This document shows positions 17,644 to 26,877 of a DNA stretch of 64,000 bases, in pieces (the stretch's first letter is position 1; each line of letters opens with the position of its first letter). The notes below the pieces were generated by a model that worked only from the letters and a program-made list of their open reading frames with translations, did no database searches and was not told where the DNA came from. The position numbers and the translations under genes are program-made. This stretch comes from Paenibacillus eucommiae (GTDB taxonomy: Bacteria > Bacillota > Bacilli > Paenibacillales > NBRC-103111), in the NCBI RefSeq assembly GCF_017874215.1, contig NZ_JAGGLB010000041.1, positions 1 to 64,000 of the forward strand, written 5' to 3'.

Positions 17644-17905
17644 GCATGTATGAGGGAATGGCTGTGGGATCCAGCCGCTGTTAAAGATTTGTTCCCTTGA
17701 ATATGGTATAGATGAGTGGTAGGAACAAATCTTTAAAGGCGGATGCTACCGCTTTTCCTCCCACAGCCATTCCTATCTTTAGCTATAATCGCATGAATCA
17801 AACGAAACAAACGAACACGAAGCTCAAACGGGCAGCCATCAAGAGTTTTTCTCTTGATTAAGGAAATTGTCTAGCGGGCGCAGGCGCAGCCCAAGTGCAG
17901 TCGCT
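17644..17905 (+). repeat. Dispersed composite repeat, copy 3 (modules A and B)
   Basis: Module A is a long hairpin. The outer arms GGAATGGCTGTGGG (17655-17668) and CCCACAGCCATTCC (17760-17773) pair perfectly. The inner arms TTAAAGATTTGTTCC (17681-17695) and GGAACAAATCTTTAA (17722-17736) also pair perfectly, flanked by CCGC and GCGG. Module B follows, with AAGCTCAAACGGGC and a perfect small hairpin ATCAAGAG-TTTTT-CTCTTGAT, then TTGTCTAGCGGGC. There is no module C. Related fragments continue to about 17950. Confidence 0.85.
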
Positions 17906-18089
17906 GCTCTGGAAATGAAGAGCGCGCGTTGCCGAGTAGGAATTGCTACAATAGATGTTGCTTCCTGAGGAAAGGGGATAGTAGCGATAGGGAATCCTGC
18001 ACTCCCTTTTCTGATCCCCTAGATGAATGAACAGACATATACTCCATCACTGTAAGTCTGCACCATGTGACTGATTTCTTTGCCTTGCA

Positions 18090-18580
18090 GCGTCCTTTGA
18101 GGTGCGTATTCAACACTTGTATGCGTTACGGAGGGAATGGGTGTGGGCTGCAGCGCTCTTAAAGATTTGTTTCCTTGAATTGATATGTTTCCTTGAATGA
18201 AATGGATCAGGGAGTGGAACAACTCTTTACATGCAGACGCTACGCTCTTCCACCGATACCACTCTTCTCTCAGCTACAGAGTACCGAACAGGCTGCGCTC
18301 AAACGAACTGCCAGCATAGATCCCCCTCTTGCTAGAGAAAACTTCCTTGAGGTAGCCATGCTTGGGATGAAGAACTTCTACTTTAACGATGTTTTTCATC
18401 GCTAAAAGCCCTGGGCGCGGCAGTCCTCTCAACCTTACTTTAACGATGAAAAACATCGTTAAAATCCCTTATCACCACCCGGAGAGGGCGTCGGTCCTCT
18501 TTTAACGATGATAATCATCATTAACTTGACGGATTGGCCAGGAACATTTACTTTAACGATGAAAAACATCGTTAAGTGTT
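18090..18580 (+). repeat. Dispersed composite repeat, copy 4 (complete A-B-C)
   Basis: The only copy with all three modules. Module A (about 18090-18262) is degenerate: the inner arms TTAAAGATTTGTTTCC and GGAACAACTCTTTA still pair partly, and a short TTTCCTTGAAT-type duplication sits in the loop. Module B covers about 18264-18375. Module C is 18382-18576. The gap 17500-18980 holds copies 3 and 4 and the TTACGGAC repeats; I see no convincing gene in it. Confidence 0.8.
18382..18576. repeat. Module C array 2: four spaced dyads
   Basis: Dyads at 18382-18406, 18439-18463, 18501-18524 and 18553-18576. The second and fourth are perfect TTTAACGATG-AAAAA-CATCGTTAA forms. The third has loop TAAT and altered arms that still pair. 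Order, spacing and flanks match array 1 at 11306-11494. Confidence 0.85.
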
Positions 18581-18667
18581 GCACACGGCTCAATTCGAGG
18601 GAGGCGGGCTGCTACTTGTCTGCTGCTACCGCTCCTCCTCAGACCCTGACGGAGCCATCCAAGCAGC

Positions 18668-18852
18668 TTACGGACATGAGATGCGCTATTTGTGACAATT
18701 AATGTCCTTTGGGGATCGCTACGGACATCAGATCCCTTATTCGACATAGATGGGCGCTTTTGGGCTCCTTTTGATTCAAATAGTATACCTGAGGTCCGTA
18801 AGCTTCCCTAAATAGGGGGATTTGCCACAAATAACGTCTCTCAGGTCCGTAA
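18668..18852. repeat. TTACGGAC inverted-repeat cluster 1
   Basis: Four copies of a unit starting TTACGGAC or TACGGAC, nested as inverted pairs. The outer pair (18668-18700 and 18821-18852) shares TTACGGAC, TGAGA and TATTTGTG with CAA. The inner pair (18720-18743 and 18777-18803) shares TACGGAC and TCAG. The cluster could fold as two nested hairpins. The same unit recurs near 53.8 kb. Confidence 0.75.
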
Positions 18853-18980
18853 CGATTAGCCTTCCCACTTTCCCACTACTTTGTCCCATACCCATACTAC
18901 TGGCTCTTCCAAAACTTTTATAAAGGTACCCCTGTTTCATCCTTCAGTGCTGTAAGCACTTAAACTTTCTTGTCAGTCAA

Positions 18981-19019
18981 TAAAAGCCCAGGGCCGATAG
19001 TTAATCAGCCCTGAGCCCC
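18981..19019 (-). terminator. Rho-independent terminator after spoVID
   Basis: Minus strand GGGCTCAGGGC/GCCCTGGGC stem followed by TTTTATTG, 23 bases beyond the spoVID stop. Confidence 0.8.
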
Positions 19020-19042
19020 AACCCCTGCAGCTTGCATCCAAA

Positions 19043-20032
19043 TTACTTGGAAAGATAAATAATTTGTCCAGCGGTAATCTCTTGATCACTGAGCCGGTTA
19101 ATAAGCTGCAGCTCCCGCGTATTGACTTGATAGCGTTTGGCGATAGTCTCCAGCGTCTCTTCCTTTTGTACAATGCACATCCGGACCTTACGGAATTCCT
19201 GGGTTTCCCCTTCTGATTGGAGAAACAACTTCTTCCACTCCACAGCGTCGGACTTGGACTCTTCGGCGGCAGAAGCCGCAGATGCCGCTTCATCCTTGCG
19301 CTTGTCGGCATGCAGGACTGAATTTGCTTTGGATAGCAGCGTTTTAAGGCCATAGCTTTTCATTTCTACAGCTTCATCCGCTTTTTTGCCAAAAGCCAGC
19401 TTCATTTCCTTCTTTTCATCTTGCACCAACGGGGCTGCTTCTTCGTCAGCAAAGACTGCCAGGGCTTGATTCTCAGAGAACTCAGAAGAAGGTTCAGTGC
19501 CAGGATCATTCACCGCCTTGGTCAGCAGCACCGTCGGAAGCTCAACTACCTCCACCAGCTTTTCATTCTCCGCGGCAGCGGGAATTTCTGCTGAAGGCTC
19601 CGCCCGCGTGTTTTCCGCTTCATGCACGAAAAGCATCTCTTCTTCGTTCCAATCATCATTGTCCGAAGAAATCATTTCGACACCTTGCAAAGATAGCACG
19701 CCTGTGACATTGAGACTCCTTGGTGTGAGCAGGTCGATATCGAAATTCTCAATCTCCACTGCCACCTCCTCCAACCTCCCAATGCGATTTAGAGGAAGTG
19801 TAATCTCTACAGGGATCAAATGCTCCAAGGTGCGAATATCCTCACCCGAATCTGTCGTATAACTGCCGGTCAGGAGCAAATTTCCTTTGAGAATAGCTTG
19901 TTCATTTTCTGTCAGCACTTGAATGTGAGGAATCAGCTCTACCTCATTAAGCTCTTGTATTGCGGAAACCTCTTCTTGCACATGTACACGTTCATAAATA
20001 TCGAATCTTAAACCGGATTGCTGATCGGCCAC
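19043..20032 (-). CDS. spoVID: Spore coat morphogenetic protein SpoVID-like, C-terminal LysM
   Basis: A 329-residue protein with the N-terminal SpoVID-type domain (LRFDIYERVHV near residue 8, LKGNLLLTGSY near 50), a long acidic low-complexity middle, and a C-terminal LysM domain (VQKEETLETIAKRYQV) over about the last 48 residues. SpoVID drives encasement of the forespore by the coat. I start at GTG 20032 because GGGAGG lies nine bases upstream; the frame extends upstream without a better signal. Its position after hemL matches B. subtilis hemL-spoVID, with rluA and a small ORF in between. Confidence 0.85.
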   Translation of the reverse strand: MADQQSGLRFDIYERVHVQEEVSAIQELNEVELIPHIQVLTENEQAILKGNLLLTGSYTTDSGEDIRTLEHLIPVEITLPLNRIGRLEEVAVEIENFDIDLLTPRSLNVTGVLSLQGVEMISSDNDDWNEEEMLFVHEAENTRAEPSAEIPAAAENEKLVEVVELPTVLLTKAVNDPGTEPSSEFSENQALAVFADEEAAPLVQDEKKEMKLAFGKKADEAVEMKSYGLKTLLSKANSVLHADKRKDEAASAASAAEESKSDAVEWKKLFLQSEGETQEFRKVRMCIVQKEETLETIAKRYQVNTRELQLINRLSDQEITAGQIIYLSK

Positions 20033-20147
20033 TGATGAAGTCCTCCCTTCAGTAAGTTCCTGGCGTATGATTGGACGCCTGAAATCTCCCATTTACTTGT
20101 TTGTCTCTAAAGTATATGGGTGAAGAGGGCCTGGCATGACTAGATTT

Positions 20148-21035
20148 TCAGTAAATCCGCAGCTTGGATAAAAGCAAAACAAAATCCTCCGGTAAGGGAG
20201 CGCTTACGGAAATAGATTCTTGTGAAACAGGATGATGAAAAAGCAGAGTTTTTCCATGCAGCGCTTGGCGCCCTGTCCATGTATTCGCAGCACCATAAAG
20301 GGAATCTCCCCACAATGGATGCCCTAAATGACTCAGGTGAACACGTATCTGATGAGTCCGCCCTGTTTCCAGCCGCAGCTCCAACAAAGAAGCTTCCCTG
20401 CTTTTATCCAGAACCGTATAGTGAGTCACAGCGGCATCTCCTCCGGGAGTTACCCGCCGTTTGCCTGAATGGTGACGATCCCGTCCGATTGGCTCTCGAA
20501 TGACCCCGGCTGCCGATGCAAGCATCCCCTCTGCGACCCCTGTGTATATGCGTTCAATTCTTTTTTCACGCATAGCTTCATCGAGCAGCAGATGTGCCCA
20601 TTCATTTTTGGCATAGAGTACCGCACCCGTTGTGTCCCGGTCAAGCCTGTGGATATGCCTTACAGAGCATGCCTGCCCCGTAGATTCGTAGTAAAAGGCA
20701 ACCGCTGCTGCAAGAGTTCCCTGCTGACCAGCCTCAGATGGATGAACAGACATACCGGCAGGCTTGTTGATGACCAAGCAAAAATCATCCTCAAAAAGCA
20801 CATCCAGCTCAGCATACTCAGGTACATAAGGACTCTTTTCGCTTTGAAAGAGGCGAAGCATCGGCCTGCCTCCCTGCAGCTTCACGCCTCCGCCTCTAGC
20901 CAATTTATGATAAAGCTTCTGCGGGACTGGCACATGCAGTGCAAGCTTCTCGCAGCTATCTGCATCCGCAGGACTCCAGCCTGGAATAGGACTACTCAGC
21001 TCCATCCACTCGCCCTTTCGCTTCCAGCTGATCAT
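20148..21035 (-). CDS. RluA-family 23S rRNA/tRNA pseudouridine synthase
   Basis: A 295-residue RluA/RluD-type pseudouridine synthase. Motifs seen: VINKPAGMSVHPS (about 88-100), HRLDRDTTGA with the catalytic aspartate at about 132, and ETGRTHQIRVHL with LGHPLWGDSLYG towards the C-terminus. No clear S4 domain is visible in the N-terminal 70 residues. It starts within the stop codon of the small ORF upstream (ATGA overlap), so it is translationally coupled to it. The target uridine cannot be told from sequence. Confidence 0.9.
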   Translation of the reverse strand: MISWKRKGEWMELSSPIPGWSPADADSCEKLALHVPVPQKLYHKLARGGGVKLQGGRPMLRLFQSEKSPYVPEYAELDVLFEDDFCLVINKPAGMSVHPSEAGQQGTLAAAVAFYYESTGQACSVRHIHRLDRDTTGAVLYAKNEWAHLLLDEAMREKRIERIYTGVAEGMLASAAGVIREPIGRDRHHSGKRRVTPGGDAAVTHYTVLDKSREASLLELRLETGRTHQIRVHLSHLGHPLWGDSLYGAANTWTGRQALHGKTLLFHHPVSQESISVSAPLPEDFVLLLSKLRIY

Positions 21036-21157
21036 CTTGCTTCACTCTTTCGAAAAAGGATCAGTAATACAGCAAGCACAACAAGAAAGCCAAATATAAC
21101 GGCAAGCAAATCCAAAGGAAAGCCGAACAAATAATAGGACTGCAGCTTAGCTATCAT
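21032..21157 (-). CDS. 41-residue single-TM protein between hemL and rluA
   Basis: An ORF of 41 codons whose ATG overlaps the hemL stop (ATGA) and whose TGA overlaps the rluA start (ATGA). The product begins [20 protein letters not shown], continues as a strongly hydrophobic helix (about residues 9-35), and ends FRKSEAR, a positive cytoplasmic tail. The double four-base overlap is the main evidence that it is translated. Possible homologues would show up as a small Paenibacillus membrane protein at this site. Function unknown. Confidence 0.7.
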   Translation of the reverse strand: MIAKLQSYYLFGFPLDLLAVIFGFLVVLAVLLILFRKSEAR

Positions 21158-22452
21158 AACGATTTCAAAGCTTCGCGGTGAGCCTCAACGGTTGCAGCTA
21201 TATCTTCATCAGAGTGGGCTGTGGAAATAAACATGCCCTCAAATTGGGAAGGAGCAACGGAGACACCAAGATCGAGCATACGTCCAAAGTAGTGGTTGAA
21301 TTTAGCCATGTCCGCTGTTTTGGCAGTTTCATAGTTGATAACCTGCTGGTCTGTAAAAAATGGGCACAGCATGGAGCCAACTCGATTGATGGTGCTTGCG
21401 ATTCCAGCTTCAGCGGCATTTTGCTTCAGACCCTGTTCCAGCTTTGCAGCTTTACGCTCCAGCTCTTCATATACACCTGGTTTGCCCAGAAGCTTGAGCG
21501 TTGTAAGCCCTGCTGCCATAGCCAAAGGATTGCCTGACAACGTACCCGCTTGATAAATCGGTCCCGCTGGAGCCATTTGCAGCATAATCTCTCTGCGGCC
21601 GCCGTAAGCCCCAACAGGCAAACCTCCGCCAATAACCTTACCTAAACAGGTCAGATCGGGTGTGATTCCATAAAGTCCTTGAGCGCAATGCTTGTGAACA
21701 CGGAATCCGGTCATAACTTCGTCAAAAATCAGCAGGCTTCCATATTGCGCAGTCACATCACGAAGCCCTTGGAGAAATCCTGGCAAAGGCGGAACAACGC
21801 CCATATTACCGCAGACCGGTTCGACAATAATCGCTGCAATATCCTCACCAAATTTTTCGAATACAAGCTGGACTGCTTCTAAATCATTGTAAGGCACCGT
21901 AATTGTATTAGCCGCTACTCCTTCAGGGACTCCCGGACTATCCGGTAAGCCTAGTGTAGCTACACCAGAGCCTGCTTTAATGAGCAGCGCATCGGCATGT
22001 CCGTGATAGCTGCCCTCAAACTTGAGGATTTTGTTGCGTTTGGTAAATCCACGTGCCAGACGAAGCGCACTCATCGTAGCCTCTGTTCCTGAATTGACCA
22101 TACGGACCATCTCCAGAGAAGGAACTCTCTCTACAACTAATTTGGCCATCTCAGTCTCCACTTCGGTAGGTGCACCAAAACTGGTTCCTTTAACAGCCGT
22201 GTCCATGATCGCTTGCAGCACTTCAGGATGTGTATGCCCCAAGATTAACGGTCCCCATGAGCCTACGTAATCGATGAAGGAATTCCCGTCAATATCCCAG
22301 ACACGGGAACCACTGCCCCGCTCCATAAATAAAGGAGTAATGCCTACAGATTTAAATGCTCTTACCGGGCTGTTAACTCCACCAGGGATATACACTTTCG
22401 CTTCGCCGAAGGCTGAAGCCGACTTTGTGTCGATTCTTATCGGATTTTTCAT
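21154..22452 (-). CDS. hemL: Glutamate-1-semialdehyde 2,1-aminomutase HemL
   Basis: A 432-residue PLP-dependent fold-type I enzyme making 5-aminolevulinate from glutamate-1-semialdehyde. Motifs: [13 protein letters not shown] near the N-terminus, [24 protein letters not shown], and the PLP-lysine segment [18 protein letters not shown] start at ATG 22452, preceded by GGCAGGTG; a further upstream in-frame extension overlaps the divergent Crp-type gene. It is separated from the other hem genes by that regulator. Confidence 0.96.
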   Translation of the reverse strand: MKNPIRIDTKSASAFGEAKVYIPGGVNSPVRAFKSVGITPLFMERGSGSRVWDIDGNSFIDYVGSWGPLILGHTHPEVLQAIMDTAVKGTSFGAPTEVETEMAKLVVERVPSLEMVRMVNSGTEATMSALRLARGFTKRNKILKFEGSYHGHADALLIKAGSGVATLGLPDSPGVPEGVAANTITVPYNDLEAVQLVFEKFGEDIAAIIVEPVCGNMGVVPPLPGFLQGLRDVTAQYGSLLIFDEVMTGFRVHKHCAQGLYGITPDLTCLGKVIGGGLPVGAYGGRREIMLQMAPAGPIYQAGTLSGNPLAMAAGLTTLKLLGKPGVYEELERKAAKLEQGLKQNAAEAGIASTINRVGSMLCPFFTDQQVINYETAKTADMAKFNHYFGRMLDLGVSVAPSQFEGMFISTAHSDEDIAATVEAHREALKSL

Positions 22453-22525
22453 GAAAAAGTACACCTGCCTCATCAAAGATATGTTAAAATAAGTGGGAAA
22501 TCCAACCTGAACAAAGAGGGATGTT

Positions 22526-23185
22526 ATGATAGAGTTCATCAAAAAGGTACCCTTGTTCGCCCAATTAAGCGAATTGCAGCTTCAGGCTATAGCGCAAATT
22601 TGCTCCAGAAAGCCATTTAAAAGCAGCACATTGCTGTTCTCGGAAAAAGAGCTCGGCTCTGATTTTTATATGGTTTCAAGCGGCTCTGTGAAAATCTATA
22701 CAACAAGCGGAAATGGCGAGGAGAAAATACTTTCTATTTTCAAGCCGGGCGAAAGCTTCGGTGAATTGTCGCTGATAGACGGCAAGCCCCGCTCCGCATC
22801 CGCCAAAACCTTGGAGGACAGCACGCTCGTCATGATTTCAGGAACAGCATTTCTCGAGCTGCTGCGCAATCACTTTGACATTACACTTGGCATTATGCAG
22901 GAGCTGAGCCATCGTCTGCGTGATACGAATCAGCATGTGCATGATTTGACCTTTCTCGATGCCCGGACCCGTGTCATCAAAAGCCTGATTAAGCTAGCTA
23001 ATAAGCAAGGCGTAAGAAACGGAAATACGATAACCATCAAGCTGATGCTCAATTTTGATGAAATTTCACAAATGGCCGGCGTGCAGAAAGCAACCTTGAT
23101 GCAGGTGATCCGCGATTTGGAGGAGAAACAGATTTTGGCCATTTCGCCTTCCGAATTCAAGCTCGATTTAGCTAAGCTCCGTTAG
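22526..23185 (+). CDS. Crp/Fnr family transcriptional regulator
   Basis: A 219-residue protein with an N-terminal cyclic-nucleotide-binding beta-roll (about 10-120; [20 protein letters not shown] matches the phosphate-binding cassette region) and a C-terminal HTH_Crp helix-turn-helix ([26 protein letters not shown]). The FNR cysteine cluster is absent, so direct oxygen sensing through iron-sulfur is unlikely. Start ATG 22526 has AGAGGG just upstream. It is divergent from hemL and convergent with hemY, in the middle of the heme locus, so heme-gene control is a reasonable hypothesis only. Confidence 0.88.
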   Translation: MIEFIKKVPLFAQLSELQLQAIAQICSRKPFKSSTLLFSEKELGSDFYMVSSGSVKIYTTSGNGEEKILSIFKPGESFGELSLIDGKPRSASAKTLEDSTLVMISGTAFLELLRNHFDITLGIMQELSHRLRDTNQHVHDLTFLDARTRVIKSLIKLANKQGVRNGNTITIKLMLNFDEISQMAGVQKATLMQVIRDLEEKQILAISPSEFKLDLAKLR

Positions 23186-23242
23186 ATTAGCTTTGTTTGA
23201 TTAGCCCGCTAGATAAGATCTGTTAGATAAGTTCCACTAGCT

Positions 23243-24703
23243 TCAGTTTGCAGTCTTGTCAGAGGAAGGCTCCGCAGCACGTTCCTGCACATATTTGAAC
23301 ATGTGCTGCGCCGCTTCATTCCCTTGACGAATACAGTCAGGAAGTCCTACGCCATGAAAGCCCGAGCCCGTTACGAATAACCCGGGAATTTCCTCATCCA
23401 GTTTTTTGCGAAACTCAGCAACGAGCTCCAGATGTCCTACAGGGTACTGTGGCATTGAATTAGGCATCCGCGTGATTTCATGAAATAGAGGCTCGGCATG
23501 AATCCCCAGCAATTCGCTGATATCCCCACGAACCTTGCTCAACAGCGTTTCATCGTCCCAGCCCATCCACGCTTCCTCACCCGATCGGCCCACATAGCAG
23601 CGCAGGAGCACCTTGCCCTCAGGCGCCGTATGCAGCCACTTGGCCGAAGTCCATGTGCAAGCTGTTATCGTCCTGCCTTCACTGCGCGGCACAACGAAGC
23701 CGGATGCATCCAAAGGAAAAGGGATATCTTTCCGGTCAAAAGCCATAATCACGTTTGCAACCGATACATAGCGGATCTTGCTAAGCTCATTGGCGGCAGG
23801 AAAGCGGCTAAGCAGCGCAGGCACCTGGTAAGCTGGTGAAGTTAATATAACCCCATCCACAAGCTCTCTTCTTCCGTTATCAAAAAGTACCTCGACCTGG
23901 TCGTTCTTTCGTTCAATCGAGACCACACTTTCCCCTGTCCGCATATCAACCTCCTGCAAAGCAAGCAAAAGTGCCTTGACAAGTGTTTGCAAACCTTTGC
24001 GATAGGTCAAAAACACCGAATTTCTAGCAATCGGCGGTAAATCTGCCGCTTCTGCCTGTGTGGCCTTGCGGTTCGCCATCATGCCCAGAATAAGGCTGCG
24101 CTTCTTGCGTTCCATTTCCCGAAATTGCGGAAAGGTTGCGCGAACACTCAGCGCATAAGTATCACCGGCATAAATACCGGCCAATAAAGGCTCAGCAATT
24201 CGCTCCAGCACTTCCTTACCCAGACGGCGCTCAAGGAAATGACCCAATGATTCATCTGCCGTATTGGCTCCCTTGGGGAGCAGCATATCCATAGCAGCGC
24301 GAACCTTGCCAAGCGGTGAAATTAGGCCAGTCCTCATAAAGGGAGTCATCTCAGTCGGAATTCCGAGCACGAGTCCAGGCGGCATGCGGTGCAGCTTGCC
24401 CTGACGGAGAATGTACGTCTTCTTCGCCTGCGGATTCGTGCCTGTGAGCTCCGGCCCCAGCCCAAGCTCAAGCGAAAGGTCGATTATCGGGCGCTTTCTC
24501 GATAGGAAGGAATCGGGCCCTCTCTCAATCACAAAGCCATCCCGTTCAAGCGTGTTAATTTTACCTCCGAATGAAGTGCCCTTCTCTACCAGAGTCAGCT
24601 GAGCTTCCACTCCCTCTGCCTTTAAACGCTTCTGTAAATAATAAGCAGAGCTAAGTCCTGTGATGCCTCCGCCGATCACCATGATACTTAGCTTAGAGGC
24701 CAT
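23243..24703 (-). CDS. hemY: Protoporphyrinogen/coproporphyrinogen III oxidase HemY (CgoX)
   Basis: A 486-residue FAD-dependent oxidase with the N-terminal dinucleotide-binding motif VIGGGITGLSSAYYL. In Gram-positives this family acts mainly on coproporphyrinogen III (CgoX). Motifs include GGKINTLERDGFVIERGPDSF and a C-terminal LFVTGSGFHGVGLPDCI that completes the FAD site. I start at ATG 24703 with GAGGGG upstream; it overlaps the hemH 3' end by 11 bases. Last gene of hemE-hemH-hemY. Confidence 0.94.
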   Translation of the reverse strand: MASKLSIMVIGGGITGLSSAYYLQKRLKAEGVEAQLTLVEKGTSFGGKINTLERDGFVIERGPDSFLSRKRPIIDLSLELGLGPELTGTNPQAKKTYILRQGKLHRMPPGLVLGIPTEMTPFMRTGLISPLGKVRAAMDMLLPKGANTADESLGHFLERRLGKEVLERIAEPLLAGIYAGDTYALSVRATFPQFREMERKKRSLILGMMANRKATQAEAADLPPIARNSVFLTYRKGLQTLVKALLLALQEVDMRTGESVVSIERKNDQVEVLFDNGRRELVDGVILTSPAYQVPALLSRFPAANELSKIRYVSVANVIMAFDRKDIPFPLDASGFVVPRSEGRTITACTWTSAKWLHTAPEGKVLLRCYVGRSGEEAWMGWDDETLLSKVRGDISELLGIHAEPLFHEITRMPNSMPQYPVGHLELVAEFRKKLDEEIPGLFVTGSGFHGVGLPDCIRQGNEAAQHMFKYVQERAAEPSSDKTAN

Positions 24704-25649
24704 AGGACCGCTTCCCCTCGCCCTGCGCTTTCTCAAAAACGACATCGCTGAGAGTTTCCAAGTAAAGAGGGTCCGTATTAAGTGATTCTGTTCGTTCAAG
24801 GTGGATGCCAAGTTCCTTGGCCAGAGATTGACATTCTATGTCAATGTCATATAAGACTTCCAGATGATCAGAAACGAAGCCTATCGGACATAAAAGAACT
24901 TTAACTACCTTTTCTTCGATGCTAATCGTGCGTAAGACATCAAGGATGTCAGGTCCAAGCCAAGGCGTAGCAGTCTGTCCCGCACTTTGCCATCCGAACT
25001 GCCAATTCGTAATGCCGACACTCTCAGCAATTGCTGCAGCCGTCGCAAGCAGCTGGTCAGGGTAAGGATCTTTCATTTCGAGAATTTTCTCAGGTAAGCT
25101 GTGTGCAGTAAAAATAACCCGAACTTCATCTGCTTTCGCTCCTTCGAACAAGCGAAGTGCAGACTCCACACGTGAGGATAATGCCTGAAGCAGCTTAGGA
25201 TGGAGATGATAACTCATCACAAATTGAATGTTCAACCCAAGCTCTTCCGCTTTCTCCTTCGCTCGCTTTACATAACCGCCGACGCTCATGGTGGAGAAAT
25301 GCGGTGCCAGAACGACCCCAACAGCTTCAGTAATTCCATCCTCAACCATTTGGGCAACCCCATCCTCAACGAAGGGCTTGGCATGCTTAAGTCCGTGATA
25401 GCAGACAAACTCAATTTCCGGATGCTCCCGGTTTAACGTTTCCTGTAAGCCCTGAAGCTGCTTGTTCGTGTTTTCACGAAGAGGAAAAAAACCGCCTACG
25501 ATGGCTTCGTAACGGCTTTTCAATGCTTCGAGCTGCTCAGCCGATGGCGGATTGCCACGGCGAATATGCGTGTAGTAGGCTTCAATCTGATCGAGACTTT
25601 CCGGTGTGCCATAAGACATAACCAGAACGCCAATGCGGGCTTTTGTCAT
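24693..25649 (-). CDS. hemH: Ferrochelatase HemH (coproporphyrin ferrochelatase CpfC)
   Basis: A 318-residue ferrochelatase inserting iron into porphyrin; in Firmicutes the substrate is coproporphyrin III. Seen: VLVMSYGTPES at the N-terminus, the active-site histidine context VIFTAHSLPEKI, and LLCPIGFVSDHLEVLYDID with the conserved glutamate. The start ATG 25649 lies one base after the hemE stop codon. An upstream in-frame extension into hemE is rejected. Confidence 0.95.
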   Translation of the reverse strand: MTKARIGVLVMSYGTPESLDQIEAYYTHIRRGNPPSAEQLEALKSRYEAIVGGFFPLRENTNKQLQGLQETLNREHPEIEFVCYHGLKHAKPFVEDGVAQMVEDGITEAVGVVLAPHFSTMSVGGYVKRAKEKAEELGLNIQFVMSYHLHPKLLQALSSRVESALRLFEGAKADEVRVIFTAHSLPEKILEMKDPYPDQLLATAAAIAESVGITNWQFGWQSAGQTATPWLGPDILDVLRTISIEEKVVKVLLCPIGFVSDHLEVLYDIDIECQSLAKELGIHLERTESLNTDPLYLETLSDVVFEKAQGEGKRSYGL

Positions 25650-25650
25650 C

Positions 25651-26715
25651 TCAAACACCACTCTTCCTTGATTGTTCGGACAATACGGAGCGCGAGTACT
25701 CATGAATGTAGGCTGTGAGATCCTTCAGCTTCTCCAAGGAGGCCTCTGGGAACAGTCCATGTCCAAGATTGAAAATATATCCGGAATGCTGGATTCCCTG
25801 ATCAATAACCTCTTTGGCTTGACGCTCGATAACACTTTGAGGAGCCATCAGAACGTAGGGGTCCAGGTTACCTTGAACGGCGAACCGGTCACCGAGCCTC
25901 CTTCTCCCTTCCTGAATCGGGATTCTCCAATCCAGACCTATAACATCGGCCTGCAAACCTTTCAAATAAGGAAGGAGTTCGCCGGAGCTGACTCCAGGGA
26001 AGTATATTTTAGGCTCCTTAAGCTCCGTCAGCTCTTCGAAAATCCGGGTAATCGTCGGGAGCACGTAGGTTTCAAAATCTCTTGGAGAAAGGGCGCCAAC
26101 CCAGCTGTCGAACAATTGTACAGCTTTTGCCCCGGCAGCAATATGCGATTTCAAATAAGTGATAACCATATCTCCCAGCTTATCCATAAGAGCAAACCAT
26201 ACCTTGGGCTCGCTATACATCATCTGTTTCGTAAGAATATAGCTCTTGGAAGGCTTGCCTTCTATTAAATAGCTGGCAATTGTAAACGGTGCTCCCGCAA
26301 AAGAAATTAAAGGAACCTTCAATTGTTTATGTAAAATCTGAATCGTTTGGATAATATGCGAAAGATCTTTGTCCACATCTATTGGACGAAGCCGCTGAAC
26401 ATCCTGCTCGCTGCGGATCGGTGTGTGGATTACAGGACCAATATTTTTGACAATATCAAAATCGATTCCGAGCGATGCTACAGGATTCATAATATCCGAG
26501 TACAAAATCGCCGCGTCAACACCCAGCTTATTAACAGGCATCATCGTGATTTCAGCAGCAAGCTCCGGCTGCTTGCAGATCTCGAGAAGCGAGTATTTCT
26601 CTTTGATTTTACGGTAATCCGGATCATAGCGTCCTGCTTGCCGCATATACCATACCGGTAAACAATCGACTTGTTCCCGGCGGCAAGCTTTAATAAAAGT
26701 ATCGTTGTATGTCAT
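25651..26715 (-). CDS. hemE: Uroporphyrinogen decarboxylase HemE
   Basis: A 354-residue TIM-barrel enzyme converting uroporphyrinogen III to coproporphyrinogen III without a cofactor. The signature PVWYMRQAGRYDPDYR is near residue 20, with YSDIMNPVASLGIDFD, LISFAGAPFTIASYLIEG and FNLGHGLFPEA later. First of three coupled genes hemE-hemH-hemY. The start ATG has AAGGAAGGTG upstream. Confidence 0.97.
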   Translation of the reverse strand: MTYNDTFIKACRREQVDCLPVWYMRQAGRYDPDYRKIKEKYSLLEICKQPELAAEITMMPVNKLGVDAAILYSDIMNPVASLGIDFDIVKNIGPVIHTPIRSEQDVQRLRPIDVDKDLSHIIQTIQILHKQLKVPLISFAGAPFTIASYLIEGKPSKSYILTKQMMYSEPKVWFALMDKLGDMVITYLKSHIAAGAKAVQLFDSWVGALSPRDFETYVLPTITRIFEELTELKEPKIYFPGVSSGELLPYLKGLQADVIGLDWRIPIQEGRRRLGDRFAVQGNLDPYVLMAPQSVIERQAKEVIDQGIQHSGYIFNLGHGLFPEASLEKLKDLTAYIHEYSRSVLSEQSRKSGV

Positions 26716-26829
26716 GAGGCACCTTCCTTATCGTTCCATTCCTGTCGGCAGGTCTTTTTTTCATTATGCCCTAATTATACCCTGCTCACAACAGATGGGA
26801 GCTTGGGGATTACGACAAAAGTATGACAA

Positions 26830-26867
26830 AGAACCATCCGCGCCTACTTTATAGGATGAATGGTTCT
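26830..26867 (-). terminator. Hairpin between hemB and hemE, possible terminator
   Basis: AGAACCAT/ATGGTTCT stem with extra GGAT/ATCC pairing. It follows the hemB stop on the minus strand but has only a short T-run. A TATAAT box lies at 26774-26779, so hemE may have its own promoter. Confidence 0.5.
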
Positions 26868-26877
26868 GGCAGCCTGT

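Noticed and set aside
18019-18747. Several 60-70 codon frames in the 18 kb gap
   Set aside because: They cross repeat modules, lack Shine-Dalgarno sequences and have no recognisable protein features.
22526-23185. Crp/Fnr gene as a classical oxygen-sensing FNR
   Set aside because: The N-terminal cysteine cluster needed for a [4Fe-4S] cluster is absent.
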